A stretch of DNA of 64,000 bases, from the NCBI RefSeq assembly GCF_018336935.1, contig NZ_CP068771.1, positions 4,464,001-4,528,000 of the forward strand, written 5' to 3'. The notes below the pieces were generated by a model. The model did no database searches, was not told the origin of the DNA, and saw only the letters and a program-made list of their open reading frames with translations. Within the stretch, counting starts at the first letter, position 1, and every line of letters starts with the position of its first letter. Shown in pieces: positions 18,141-25,922 of this stretch. The DNA comes from Serratia plymuthica (GTDB taxonomy: Bacteria; Pseudomonadota; Gammaproteobacteria; Enterobacterales; Enterobacteriaceae). The position numbers and the translations under genes were made by a program.

Positions 18141-20085
18141 CGCAGCCGCAGTCATTGTTCTGGAGAATGTTTCCCGTGATTTTATTGCCGGCGAGCAAAG
18201 GATAAGGGTATTGAATCAGGTTTCGTTGCGTATCGATCGCGGCGAAATGGTGGCGATCGTCGGCGCCTCCGGTTCCGGAAAATCGACGCTGATGAATATT
18301 ATCGGCTGCCTGGACCAGCCCACTCAGGGTTCGGTGCGTATCAACGATGTGGCGATTCAGCAGGCCGACGGCGATCGGTTGGCGCAGTTACGCAGTCGCC
18401 ATATCGGCTTTATTTTCCAGCGTTACCATCTGGTGCCCTATCTGACGGCCAGCGAAAACGTGGCGATCCCTGCGCTGTATACCGCCATGCCGGCCGCCGA
18501 GCGTCGGCGGCGGGCGCGGCATCTGCTGGCCCGTCTGGGGCTGTTTGCGCGAACTGAACATCGCCCGGCCCAGATTTCCGGCGGGCAGCAGCAGCGAGTG
18601 AGCATTGCCCGAGCACTGATGAACGGCGCGGAGATCATCCTGGCGGATGAGCCCACCGGCGCTTTGGACAGCGTCAGCGGTCAGGAATTGATGGGTATCC
18701 TGCATGAGTTGCATGCCGCCGGACATACCATTGTCGTGGTGACGCACGATCGTCAGATTGCCGAACAGGCGCAACGGATCATTGAGATTGGTGACGGGGA
18801 GATCGTCGGCGATCATCGAAAGAGCGCGCGGCCGGTCTTGGCCGGTAAATCGCCACCGACTCTGCCTACACCGCTTGGCAGGGCGCATTTGGGGCCGGCA
18901 TTGAGCGGGGCGATCCGTATGGCGTGGCGTTCCTTGCTGGGGCATCGGGTGCGGGCGCTACTGTCGATGCTGGGTATTATCATCGGTATCGCTGCGGTGG
19001 TTTCTTCGATCGCCATCGGTGAAGGGGCCAGGCGAAATATTCTTGATGAAATAAGCCGGCTTGGCACCAGTACCCTTGAAATTAGGCCGGGTCTCGGATG
19101 GGAGAAAACCCGGCCGGATTTCGAGCGTTCACTGAGCCTGCGGGACGTCACGCTGTTGTCGACATTACCTTACGTCGACAGCGTCTCTCCTGTTGCCAGC
19201 GCTCAGGTGTTGGCCGTTCGGGAGGGGAAGCAGGTACAGCTTCCCGTGATGGGCGTAGGCAGCGGTTATTTCCGTACGCAAGGTATCCGTCTGATTTCCG
19301 GCAGCATCTTTACTCCGCAGGATCTGGACGAGCGCGAGCCGGTGGCGATTATCGATACGCAGCTCAGGCAGGCACTGTTTTCCCCCCAACAGGATCCCGC
19401 AGGCGAGGTTGTTCAGTTAGCGGGTATCCCCCATCGGGTGATCGGCGTGGCTGAGCGCAAGGGGGCCAACTATGCCGGTGCCCAGCCGCTTGCCTGGCTG
19501 CCTTATACCTCCCTGAAAGGTCGTATTGCGGGCGATACGCCGCTGGAGTCGATCGTGCTGCGGGTGAGTGAAGGACTCTCCTTGACGAATGCTCAGCGCG
19601 ACGTGACGCAACGTCTGATGTTGGAACATGGACGACGGGATTTCTTCACGCTTACCGACGATCAGATGACAAAGGCCATACAGAGTGCATCTGACTCCAT
19701 GACCTGGCTGATTACCGCCATTGCCGGCATTTCACTGCTGGTAGGGGGGGTAGGCGTGATGAACATTATGCTGGTATCGGTTACCGAACGAACCCATGAA
19801 ATAGGCATCAGACTGGCGGTCGGTGCCAGAGAAAAGGACATCCAGCGTCAGTTTCTGGTTGAAGCAGTGGTGATTTGCAGCTTGGGTGGCGCGTTGGGTA
19901 TTGCCTGTTCTGCATTGGCCAGCCTGGCGCTCGCCTGGCTGGCACCCCAGATGGTCATGGTGTTCACCTGGCCGCCATTGCTGCTCGCCTGCGGTTTTTC
20001 AGCGTTGATTGGCGTTGGGTTTGGCCTCTTCCCCGCGCGTACCGCAGCGCGTTTGCAACCTGTAGAGGCGCTGGCGCGCGAATGA
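18130..20085 (+). CDS. MacB-like ABC transporter
   Basis: A 651-residue protein, close to the 648 of E. coli MacB. The N-terminal ATPase has Walker [10 protein letters not shown], signature ISGGQQQR and Walker [14 protein letters not shown] linker leads to four membrane helices: the first near residue 285 ([22 protein letters not shown]), a large periplasmic domain, then three at the C-terminus. MacB works as a dimer and drives peptides, macrolides or enterotoxin from the periplasm through MacA and an outer-membrane channel. Its place here suggests that it secretes the processed peptide or gives self-protection. It overlaps its neighbours at both ends (ATGA with the NodT gene). Confidence 0.9.
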   Translation: MTTNAAAVIVLENVSRDFIAGEQRIRVLNQVSLRIDRGEMVAIVGASGSGKSTLMNIIGCLDQPTQGSVRINDVAIQQADGDRLAQLRSRHIGFIFQRYHLVPYLTASENVAIPALYTAMPAAERRRRARHLLARLGLFARTEHRPAQISGGQQQRVSIARALMNGAEIILADEPTGALDSVSGQELMGILHELHAAGHTIVVVTHDRQIAEQAQRIIEIGDGEIVGDHRKSARPVLAGKSPPTLPTPLGRAHLGPALSGAIRMAWRSLLGHRVRALLSMLGIIIGIAAVVSSIAIGEGARRNILDEISRLGTSTLEIRPGLGWEKTRPDFERSLSLRDVTLLSTLPYVDSVSPVASAQVLAVREGKQVQLPVMGVGSGYFRTQGIRLISGSIFTPQDLDEREPVAIIDTQLRQALFSPQQDPAGEVVQLAGIPHRVIGVAERKGANYAGAQPLAWLPYTSLKGRIAGDTPLESIVLRVSEGLSLTNAQRDVTQRLMLEHGRRDFFTLTDDQMTKAIQSASDSMTWLITAIAGISLLVGGVGVMNIMLVSVTERTHEIGIRLAVGAREKDIQRQFLVEAVVICSLGGALGIACSALASLALAWLAPQMVMVFTWPPLLLACGFSALIGVGFGLFPARTAARLQPVEALARE

Positions 20086-21476
20086 ACAGATTTTTAATTT
20101 TGGCTCTGGTGATGCTGCTGAACGGCGGCTGTGGCCAGCGATCGCCGGGCGTGGGAGCACGGCAACAGATTGCGCTACCGCAACAATGGCGCGTTAACGA
20201 CGAGAGTGCCGGCGCGGTGCGTGGAGATGCGACATGGTGGGATAATTTTAACGATCCCCAGTTGTCGGCGCTGATCGGCAGCGTACTGGCAAGCAATCAG
20301 GACCTGGCGCTGGCCGGATTGCAATTGCGCATGGCTCTGCTGGATGCCGGGCTGGTGAGCGGCAATCTGACTCCGGATCTGACGGCAAGCCTGAGCGGTA
20401 GCCACAGTAAGGCATTACGCAACGCCGTGCGGCAAGAGAGTTATCGGGGCACGTTGTCCCTGAGCTATGAACTGGATTTATGGGGCAAACTGGCGCGGGC
20501 TCGCGAACAGGCGGAATGGCAGGCCAATGCCTCTGAGCTGGATCGGCAAAACACGGCGCTGGTGCTGATCGGCTCCAGCGCCCGTTTGTATTGGCAGATA
20601 GCCAATCTAAACCGGCAAAGCAGCAATCAACAGGCTGCGTTAACGATCGCCCAAGACACCTTGCAACTGGTGAAGGCGCGTCATGCCGCGGGTGACATCG
20701 GGCAATTTGAGCTGTTGCAGGCCGGGCAAAGGGTGCTGGAGCGGGGAAATCAACTGAGCGATCTACGCCGGCAGCGGGAGGATGCGCGCAATTCGCTGGC
20801 ACTGCTGTTTGGCCAATCGCCGTTGATGCGGCGTTGGGAGCGGCAGTCGCTGGCAATCGAAAGCGTGGCGATTGTTCAACGTCAGCCGGTGGCGGTGATT
20901 GCGCAGCGGCCCGACGTGCAGGCGGCAGAGCGCCGATTGCGAGCAGCGTTGGCGGGAGCGGAAGTGGCCAGGCTAAGTTTCTATCCGGCACTGAGTCTGT
21001 CTGCCGCTCTGGACGCCGGTAGCCAGGTATTCAGGCAATGGTTCGGCGATCCGACGGGGACGGTGGGCGGCGCGTTGACGTTGCCGTTTATCGAGTGGCG
21101 CAAGATGCGGCTGACCGGTGAAAAAGCGTTGCTACAGGCACAGCAGGCGGAGATTCAGTTTCGTGATGCTGCCTATCGCGCCCTGGCAGATGTGGATAAC
21201 GCTATGGAGCAGCGTCTGGATGCGCAGCGGCAAATCGGCAATCAGCGAGAGCTGCTGGCGATGAGCCGGCAAGGGGTGCTTTTAGCGCAGCGCCAGTATC
21301 GGTCTGGTGCCGTGTCGCTGCAGACACTGCTGGATGCTCAGGACGCGCTGCTGTCCGGCGAAAATACGTTGTCGGAGCTGCAGTACCGTTATCTGAACGC
21401 CACCATGCAGCTTTGGTTGGCTTTGGGCGGCGTGGCATCCGGCGATGATAAAGAAAAAGGGGATCGGCATGGATAA
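20082..21476 (+). CDS. NodT-type outer-membrane efflux lipoprotein
   Basis: A 464-residue outer-membrane factor. It has a lipoprotein signal with lipobox LLNGGC and Cys17 as the lipidation site; the residue after it is Gly, so it should go to the outer membrane. Two TolC-type repeats of coiled-coil helices follow, seen as the NLTPDLTASLSGSHSK and SFYPALSLSAALDAGS segments. This family forms the trimeric exit duct of tripartite pumps, here presumably with the MacA-MacB pair encoded just upstream. The ATG overlaps the macB stop (ATGA). A dedicated duct, rather than housekeeping TolC, suggests a self-contained secretion route. Confidence 0.88.
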   Translation: MNRFLILALVMLLNGGCGQRSPGVGARQQIALPQQWRVNDESAGAVRGDATWWDNFNDPQLSALIGSVLASNQDLALAGLQLRMALLDAGLVSGNLTPDLTASLSGSHSKALRNAVRQESYRGTLSLSYELDLWGKLARAREQAEWQANASELDRQNTALVLIGSSARLYWQIANLNRQSSNQQAALTIAQDTLQLVKARHAAGDIGQFELLQAGQRVLERGNQLSDLRRQREDARNSLALLFGQSPLMRRWERQSLAIESVAIVQRQPVAVIAQRPDVQAAERRLRAALAGAEVARLSFYPALSLSAALDAGSQVFRQWFGDPTGTVGGALTLPFIEWRKMRLTGEKALLQAQQAEIQFRDAAYRALADVDNAMEQRLDAQRQIGNQRELLAMSRQGVLLAQRQYRSGAVSLQTLLDAQDALLSGENTLSELQYRYLNATMQLWLALGGVASGDDKEKGDRHG

Positions 21477-22746
21477 GGAAATACATCCGAAGCGGGTGGT
21501 AGTCACCGGCTATGGTGCGGTGACTGCCCTGGGCATGAATGTGCAGCAAAACTGGCAGGCCATCATGGAATATCGTCTGGCGTATCGCTATCATGATAAG
21601 TCGGCGGCGGGAATACGCTCGCGCTTTTTTGCGCTGATGGACCAAGAGCCGCCTCTGGATGGGATCTCTCAGTCCACTCGCCGGCGGTTGCCGCGTTTTG
21701 CCCGGTTGGCGTTGGCAGCGGCGACGGAGGCGGTCGAAATGGCATTCTCCTCGGCCTCGGTTGGGCCGGCTCATTTTTACCCTTCGCTGGACTGCGGCGT
21801 TATTATCGGCAGCGGATGGGGTGGGCAGGACGAAATATTACTTAGCAATGCGGATTATTTGCGTTCCGGATTGGGGCAACTGTTCGGTGCCTTCCACTCG
21901 ATGCCCAACATTGCGACGGCGATCTGCAGCCAGCGCTGGCTTTTGAGGGGATATCAGAATTCACCTGCGGCGGCTTGCGCTACCGGCAGTATCGCCATTG
22001 GCGACGCGTTTGAGGTTATTCGCAGCGGCCGGGCCTCAGTGATGCTGGCTGGCGCTGCGGAATCGCTGAGCGGTAATGGTGCACTCTGGAATATCGATGT
22101 GTTGCGCGTGTTGGCTCAGGAACAGCATGATGTCACCAAAGCCAGCTGTCCGTTCAGCCGTGATCGCAATGGCTTTGTACTGGCGGAGGGGGCGGCGGTA
22201 CTGTGCCTGGAAGAGCGTGATGCCGCTCTGGCGCGTGGTGCGGCGATATTGGGCGAAATCAAAGGCTACGGTAATTGTTCGGATGCCTTTGATCTTACCG
22301 CACCGGCGGAAGATAAACAGGCGAGGGTGAAAAGCATATGCCAGGCACTGGATCAGGCGGGCCTGCGCAATCACGAGGTCGATTATATCAACGCGCATGG
22401 GACCTCAACGCTGCTCAATGATCTGAACGAAACGGAAGCGATTAAACTGGCTTTGGGTCAGGATGCCTACCAAACCCCGATTTCGAGCACCAAATCTTAC
22501 ACCGGCCATCTGATTGCAGCCTCCGGCAGCTTTGAGTCCATTATCTGCCTGTTGGCATTGCAGCAGCAGATAATGCCGGCTACCTGCCATTTGAATGAAG
22601 CAGATCCGGCCTGCGATCTCGACTATATCCCTGAAGGACACCGCCACGGGCGTTTGAGGAATGTCATGAACCTCAGCTTTGGCTTTGGCGGGGCGAACGC
22701 GGTACTGGTATTCGGCAAGCACGATATTGAGGACAAGGAGCTATGA
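21469..22746 (+). CDS. stand-alone beta-ketoacyl-ACP synthase (FabF-like)
   Basis: A 425-residue ketosynthase with the full catalytic set: Cys170 in AAACATGS, His310 in NAHGTST, Lys342 in SSTKSYTGH and His347. It therefore looks active and not a chain-length factor. FabF-type enzymes condense malonyl-ACP with acyl-ACP to lengthen chains by two carbons. The ATG at 21469 follows an AAAGGGGAT ribosome site and overlaps the end of the NodT gene. There is no ketoreductase, dehydratase or enoyl reductase in the operon, so the chain must come from or return to primary fatty-acid synthesis. It is coupled to the ACP gene by an ATGA overlap. Confidence 0.87.
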   Translation: MDKEIHPKRVVVTGYGAVTALGMNVQQNWQAIMEYRLAYRYHDKSAAGIRSRFFALMDQEPPLDGISQSTRRRLPRFARLALAAATEAVEMAFSSASVGPAHFYPSLDCGVIIGSGWGGQDEILLSNADYLRSGLGQLFGAFHSMPNIATAICSQRWLLRGYQNSPAAACATGSIAIGDAFEVIRSGRASVMLAGAAESLSGNGALWNIDVLRVLAQEQHDVTKASCPFSRDRNGFVLAEGAAVLCLEERDAALARGAAILGEIKGYGNCSDAFDLTAPAEDKQARVKSICQALDQAGLRNHEVDYINAHGTSTLLNDLNETEAIKLALGQDAYQTPISSTKSYTGHLIAASGSFESIICLLALQQQIMPATCHLNEADPACDLDYIPEGHRHGRLRNVMNLSFGFGGANAVLVFGKHDIEDKEL

Positions 22747-22988
22747 TGGAAAAGTATCAAATCCTGTATGAAAGGATTTGCACGATGCTGTATGAGGCCA
22801 GGGAGTTGAGGCTAACCTCTCTGTCTGCGGATGTGCCGCTCCAGCAGTTGGGCCTGGACAGTCTGGATTATGTGGAACTGATACTTTTGGCGAGACGAGA
22901 GTTCGGTATTTCGCTAAGTGCGGAAATGTTTCTCGAGCAGCCGGATATGACATTAGGGGAACTGTGCCATTATATGTCCATGCAATAG
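22743..22988 (+). CDS. acyl carrier protein
   Basis: An 81-residue acidic four-helix carrier with the phosphopantetheine site LGLDSLDYVEL; Ser40 is the attachment residue. Its start overlaps the ketosynthase stop (ATGA), a tight coupling seen for dedicated KS-ACP pairs. It probably holds the acyl chain used by the LpxL-like acyltransferase of the same operon. It differs clearly from housekeeping AcpP. It is the last gene of the operon. Confidence 0.9.
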   Translation: MMEKYQILYERICTMLYEARELRLTSLSADVPLQQLGLDSLDYVELILLARREFGISLSAEMFLEQPDMTLGELCHYMSMQ

Positions 22989-23500
22989 GCTATTGACATC
23001 AGGCTCTGGCGAATTATCTCAGGGCCTGATTGAATACCCTATGCGACGACTTGCCTCAATGCCATCTTTAGCACCTCATTGAAATAAATATAATAAATTC
23101 AGATAAATGGAAACTGTATTCTAATAAGTATGTGGTGATTCAGTTTTGATGTGGTTTGTGTTTAGGAATAACCTTAATTTCATTTGAATAATCATTTCCC
23201 ACACGATTAAAATCGATTGATTAGAGTTTTTATATTTGTTTTTTTAGGTGTCCATGATCATTTCTATACGTTAAAAACGTTGGTTTTTTACTTTTTTTAT
23301 ATTGGTTTCCGTCTCGATTTCCTTCTGAGAATACTTCGTCGGTCGGCCTGGCGTTGGACTGTTCACAACAATTAAATCCGCTATACTCCGCGCAGGATGC
23401 AGGAACCTATCCGTAAACCGGGGTGCGCTCCGGGTATCCATTGTGGTGATGTAAAAGGAAAATGACAGCCACATTTTTCTGATCAAGTTATAGAGGTAGC
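22989..23500. other. AT-rich spacer between the peptide operon and the fimbrial island
   Basis: 512 bp without a supported gene. The first 40 bases hold a terminator-like hairpin. The rest is very AT-rich, with a weak ACGTT-AAA-AACGT hairpin followed by a T-rich run near 23270-23300. The segment before 23500 must hold the recombinase promoter. Confidence 0.4.
22998..23030 (+). terminator. hairpin downstream of the ACP gene
   Basis: An 11-base stem (ATCAGGCTCTG with CAGGGCCTGAT, one G-U pair) around an 11-base loop lies 10 bases after the ACP stop codon. It is a plausible end of the peptide operon transcript, although no T tract follows. Confidence 0.55.
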
Positions 23501-24049
23501 ATGTCCAATCGTAAACACCTGACGCCTTCCGAAGTGGAAAGAATGCTTGAGGTTACGCTGCAAGGGAAGAATCCAGAACGCGATTATTGTTTGATTTACA
23601 TGTGTTTTATTCATGGTTGTCGCGCGAGCGAAATTGGTGGTTGGCGTTTGTCGGATATCGACCTGGAAGGGGGGAATATTTATGTTCACCGCTTGAAAAA
23701 CGGTTTTTCCACCGTTCACCCATTATATTTGCGCGAAAGGCAATGCCTGCGGCGGTGGCTGGAAAAGCGTAAAGAGCACCGTGGGGCTGAGGGGGAATGG
23801 TTATTTCTTTCCAATCGAGGTGGTCGCCTGTCGCGGCAACGTATTTATTGGCTGATTCGTAATTACAGCAAGGCAGCCAGGCTGGAGGTAAATGCCCATC
23901 CGCATATGTTGCGTCACGGGTGCGGTTTTGCACTGGCAGACAGGGGGATAGATACCCGATTAATTCAGGATTATCTGGGGCACAAAAACATTCAAAACAC
24001 CGTGATATATACGGCCAGCAACGCTCAGAGATTTAAGGAGATTTGGTAA
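23501..24049 (+). CDS. FimB/FimE-type tyrosine recombinase, upstream copy
   Basis: A 182-residue minimal tyrosine recombinase with the size and motifs of FimB/FimE. Catalytic residues are visible: Arg41 (HGCRASE), His135 and Arg138 (HPHMLRHG), His161 (YLGHKN) and the nucleophile Tyr170 (NTVIYT). Such enzymes invert the fimbrial promoter segment. It lies directly beside an inverted-repeat-bounded segment (24083-24387) and reads toward the fimbrial genes. A second recombinase gene closes the island at its other end. A GTTATAGAGGTAGC leader supplies the ribosome site. Confidence 0.92.
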   Translation: MSNRKHLTPSEVERMLEVTLQGKNPERDYCLIYMCFIHGCRASEIGGWRLSDIDLEGGNIYVHRLKNGFSTVHPLYLRERQCLRRWLEKRKEHRGAEGEWLFLSNRGGRLSRQRIYWLIRNYSKAARLEVNAHPHMLRHGCGFALADRGIDTRLIQDYLGHKNIQNTVIYTASNAQRFKEIW

Positions 24050-24082
24050 GTAACGTTTAGGTTTATATGACTAAGGAGTCAC

Positions 24083-24387
24083 TTTGAACTAAACTGAAAC
24101 ATACTGTAAATATGAGGTAATCCAAAGTCAATACTCGTATCAGCATTTTCTTAATGTATTGTTATTTTTATTTTAAATCAATGTGATGCAAGGCATTTCA
24201 TCATATTCCTCACGTTACCCTCCCCTAGGCATCATCCTATCCATTTTTAAGCCAGAAAGAGAACCCTTGCCGAAAGGTTGGTTTTTTACTCTTTAATGTG
24301 GCTAATAAGTTTCCTGTCGTAAGAATTAAAATCTAAAGATAAATAAAATTTTAGTTAAAAAAACCAAAGGAGTCACTTTAGTTCAAA
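24083..24387. repeat. fimS-like invertible element, 11-bp inverted repeats
   Basis: TTTGAACTAAA at 24083-24093 and its exact reverse complement TTTAGTTCAAA at 24377-24387 bound a 305-bp segment. E. coli fimS is 314 bp with 9-bp inverted repeats and sits in the same place, between a recombinase gene and fimA. Recombination between the repeats would flip the promoter and switch the fimbriae on or off. Confidence 0.75.
24262..24287 (+). terminator. terminator-like hairpin inside the invertible segment
   Basis: AACCCTT pairs with AAAGGTT (one mismatch) across a GCCG loop at 24262-24279, and a six-T run follows at 24282-24287. In the present orientation it would stop plus-strand transcription arriving from the recombinase side. 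Confidence 0.5.
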
Positions 24388-24535
24388 ATGAATCGTTTGG
24401 ATGGGTAGGCTCACGACAATTAATAGTTTCTGTCTAAGAGTACATCTTGACTGCTGAGCTAAATGAAAGGAGTGACATAGGGTTATGTCGGAAATAAATC
24501 AATGCATATTTTGCATACCTTTTAAGGAAAGTAGG

Positions 24536-25057
24536 ATGAAAAATAATTTACTGGCCGTAGCCGTTTTGACTGCATCAGCATTTACCGCATCTGCATTCGC
24601 CGCCGATGGCACCGTGAATTTCAAAGGCTCGATTACCGATAAATCTTGCACCGTCGACACGGCTTCACAAAACCAGGACGTTATTCTGGGCACGATCTCT
24701 CAAACTGCGTTTGCCACAGGTGCCGGCAGCTCTGCGGGCGGCAAAGAGTTCAGTCTGGTACTGAAGGATTGCCCGAGCACCGTGACCAAAGCCACCGTGC
24801 GTTTTGACGGGACCCGGGTTCCTGGCCCGGTCGGCCTGCTGGCGCTGACCGATGTTGCCGATAAGGCGACTGGCGTAGGGGTTCAATTGCTGGACGACAG
24901 CAATAATGCGATTAATCTGGGCAGTGATTCCCGCGAATACGCTCTGGTTTCAAGCGGCGCTAACACCCTGAAATTCTTTGCCCGTTACTATGCTTTCGGC
25001 ACCGTTTCTGTCGGTAAAGCTGACGCCACCACCAACTTTACGATCGTTTATCCATAA
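24536..25057 (+). CDS. major fimbrial subunit, FimA-like
   Basis: A 173-residue pilin with an N-terminal signal peptide ending at SAFAADG. It has the two pilin cysteines (in DKSCTVD and LKDCPST), a central VRFDGT segment and a C-terminal beta-zipper (ATTNFTIVYP) recognised by the chaperone. The ATG at 24536 begins a proper signal peptide and follows AAGGAAAG; the longer frame from 24485 adds unlikely residues. It is the first gene of a chaperone-usher operon and would form the fibre rod. Its promoter lies in the adjacent invertible region. Confidence 0.9.
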   Translation: MKNNLLAVAVLTASAFTASAFAADGTVNFKGSITDKSCTVDTASQNQDVILGTISQTAFATGAGSSAGGKEFSLVLKDCPSTVTKATVRFDGTRVPGPVGLLALTDVADKATGVGVQLLDDSNNAINLGSDSREYALVSSGANTLKFFARYYAFGTVSVGKADATTNFTIVYP

Positions 25058-25148
25058 GCTCGCGCAGCCGACATTTAGCGGCTAAAGACCTGGGCCGGAG
25101 GAAGTCTTCTCTGGCTCTTTATTCATGGACGAACGGAGCAACAAGAAA

Positions 25149-25826
25149 ATGAGAGCAGGTTATTTCACGCTGATTGTAGCGTTGTTGGCAATGTTTTTGA
25201 CGCCTGCGCAGGCGGGGGTGATCGTGGGGGGGACTCGCCTGATTTATGACGGCGCCAAAAAAGAGTCCGCTTTGAATATCAATAATCCGGACGCGGTGCC
25301 TTATCTGATCCAGTCTTGGGTCGACGCGCAGGAAGGTGACGGCACCAAAGCCCCTTTTATCATTACGCCCCCCTTGTTCCGGCTGGATGGCGGGCAAAAT
25401 AACCTGCTGCGCGTAGTGCGGGCGGGCGGCAATTTACCCTCGGACAAAGAATCTCTGTATTGGCTGAATGTGAAAGCCATCCCATCGGTAGAGAAAAAAG
25501 ACAACACGCTGCAAATTGCGATCAAGACCCGTATCAAGCTGATTTATCGTCCGCAGGGGTTATCCGGCAATCTGGAAGAGGCAGCCGGGAAATTGACATG
25601 GAAGCGTAGCGACAACCGTTTGCAGGTCAATAATCCTTCACCCTATTACCTCACTTTTTTCAATTTGAAGCTCAATGGTCATGAGATTCCCGGCAGCACA
25701 ATGGTAGCCCCTCAGGCCACCGCCAGTTTTCCATTGCCGGCCGCCAGCGGAAGCGGCGGTAACCTGAGTTGGCAAATCATCAATGATTACGGCGGTACCG
25801 GGACGACTTTCACCAACAGGATATAG
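25149..25826 (+). CDS. periplasmic fimbrial chaperone, FimC/PapD-like
   Basis: A 225-residue two-domain Ig-like chaperone with a signal peptide ending at AQAG. Conserved family points are GVIVGGTRLIYDGAKKESALNINN at the start of the mature protein, the PPLFRLDGGQNNLLRVV segment of the F1-G1 binding region, IKLIYRP, and NPSPYYLTFFNLKLNG of domain 2. It caps pilins in the periplasm by donor-strand complementation and delivers them to the usher encoded next. The start at 25149 is preferred because a GGAG site precedes it. Confidence 0.92.
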   Translation: MRAGYFTLIVALLAMFLTPAQAGVIVGGTRLIYDGAKKESALNINNPDAVPYLIQSWVDAQEGDGTKAPFIITPPLFRLDGGQNNLLRVVRAGGNLPSDKESLYWLNVKAIPSVEKKDNTLQIAIKTRIKLIYRPQGLSGNLEEAAGKLTWKRSDNRLQVNNPSPYYLTFFNLKLNGHEIPGSTMVAPQATASFPLPAASGSGGNLSWQIINDYGGTGTTFTNRI

Positions 25827-25922
25827 CCGTTTATTTTAAGCCCCGTACAGACGACGGGACACAGGGATACGGCTCGCCAGAGTTCAGGGTGGGCGAAATG
25901 ATCGGGACAGGGAGTTAAAAAG

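Larger units (their letters stand above)
24050..24535. promoter_or_regulatory. regulatory region of the fimbrial operon with fimS-like invertible segment
   Basis: 486-bp AT-rich gap between recombinase and pilin. It holds an inverted-repeat-bounded segment at 24083-24387. It also holds the motif AAGGAGTCACTTT twice (24073-24085 and 24367-24379) and a related AAGGAGTGACAT at 24467-24478, which may be recombinase or accessory half-sites. The pilin promoter is expected inside the segment; its present orientation could not be decided. Confidence 0.6.

Noticed and set aside
12825..22988. Reading the ketosynthase, ACP and acyltransferase as an aryl polyene or polyketide cluster
   Set aside because: There is no ketoreductase, dehydratase, thioesterase, second ketosynthase or ammonia-lyase; the double-glycine peptide and C39 exporter define the locus better.
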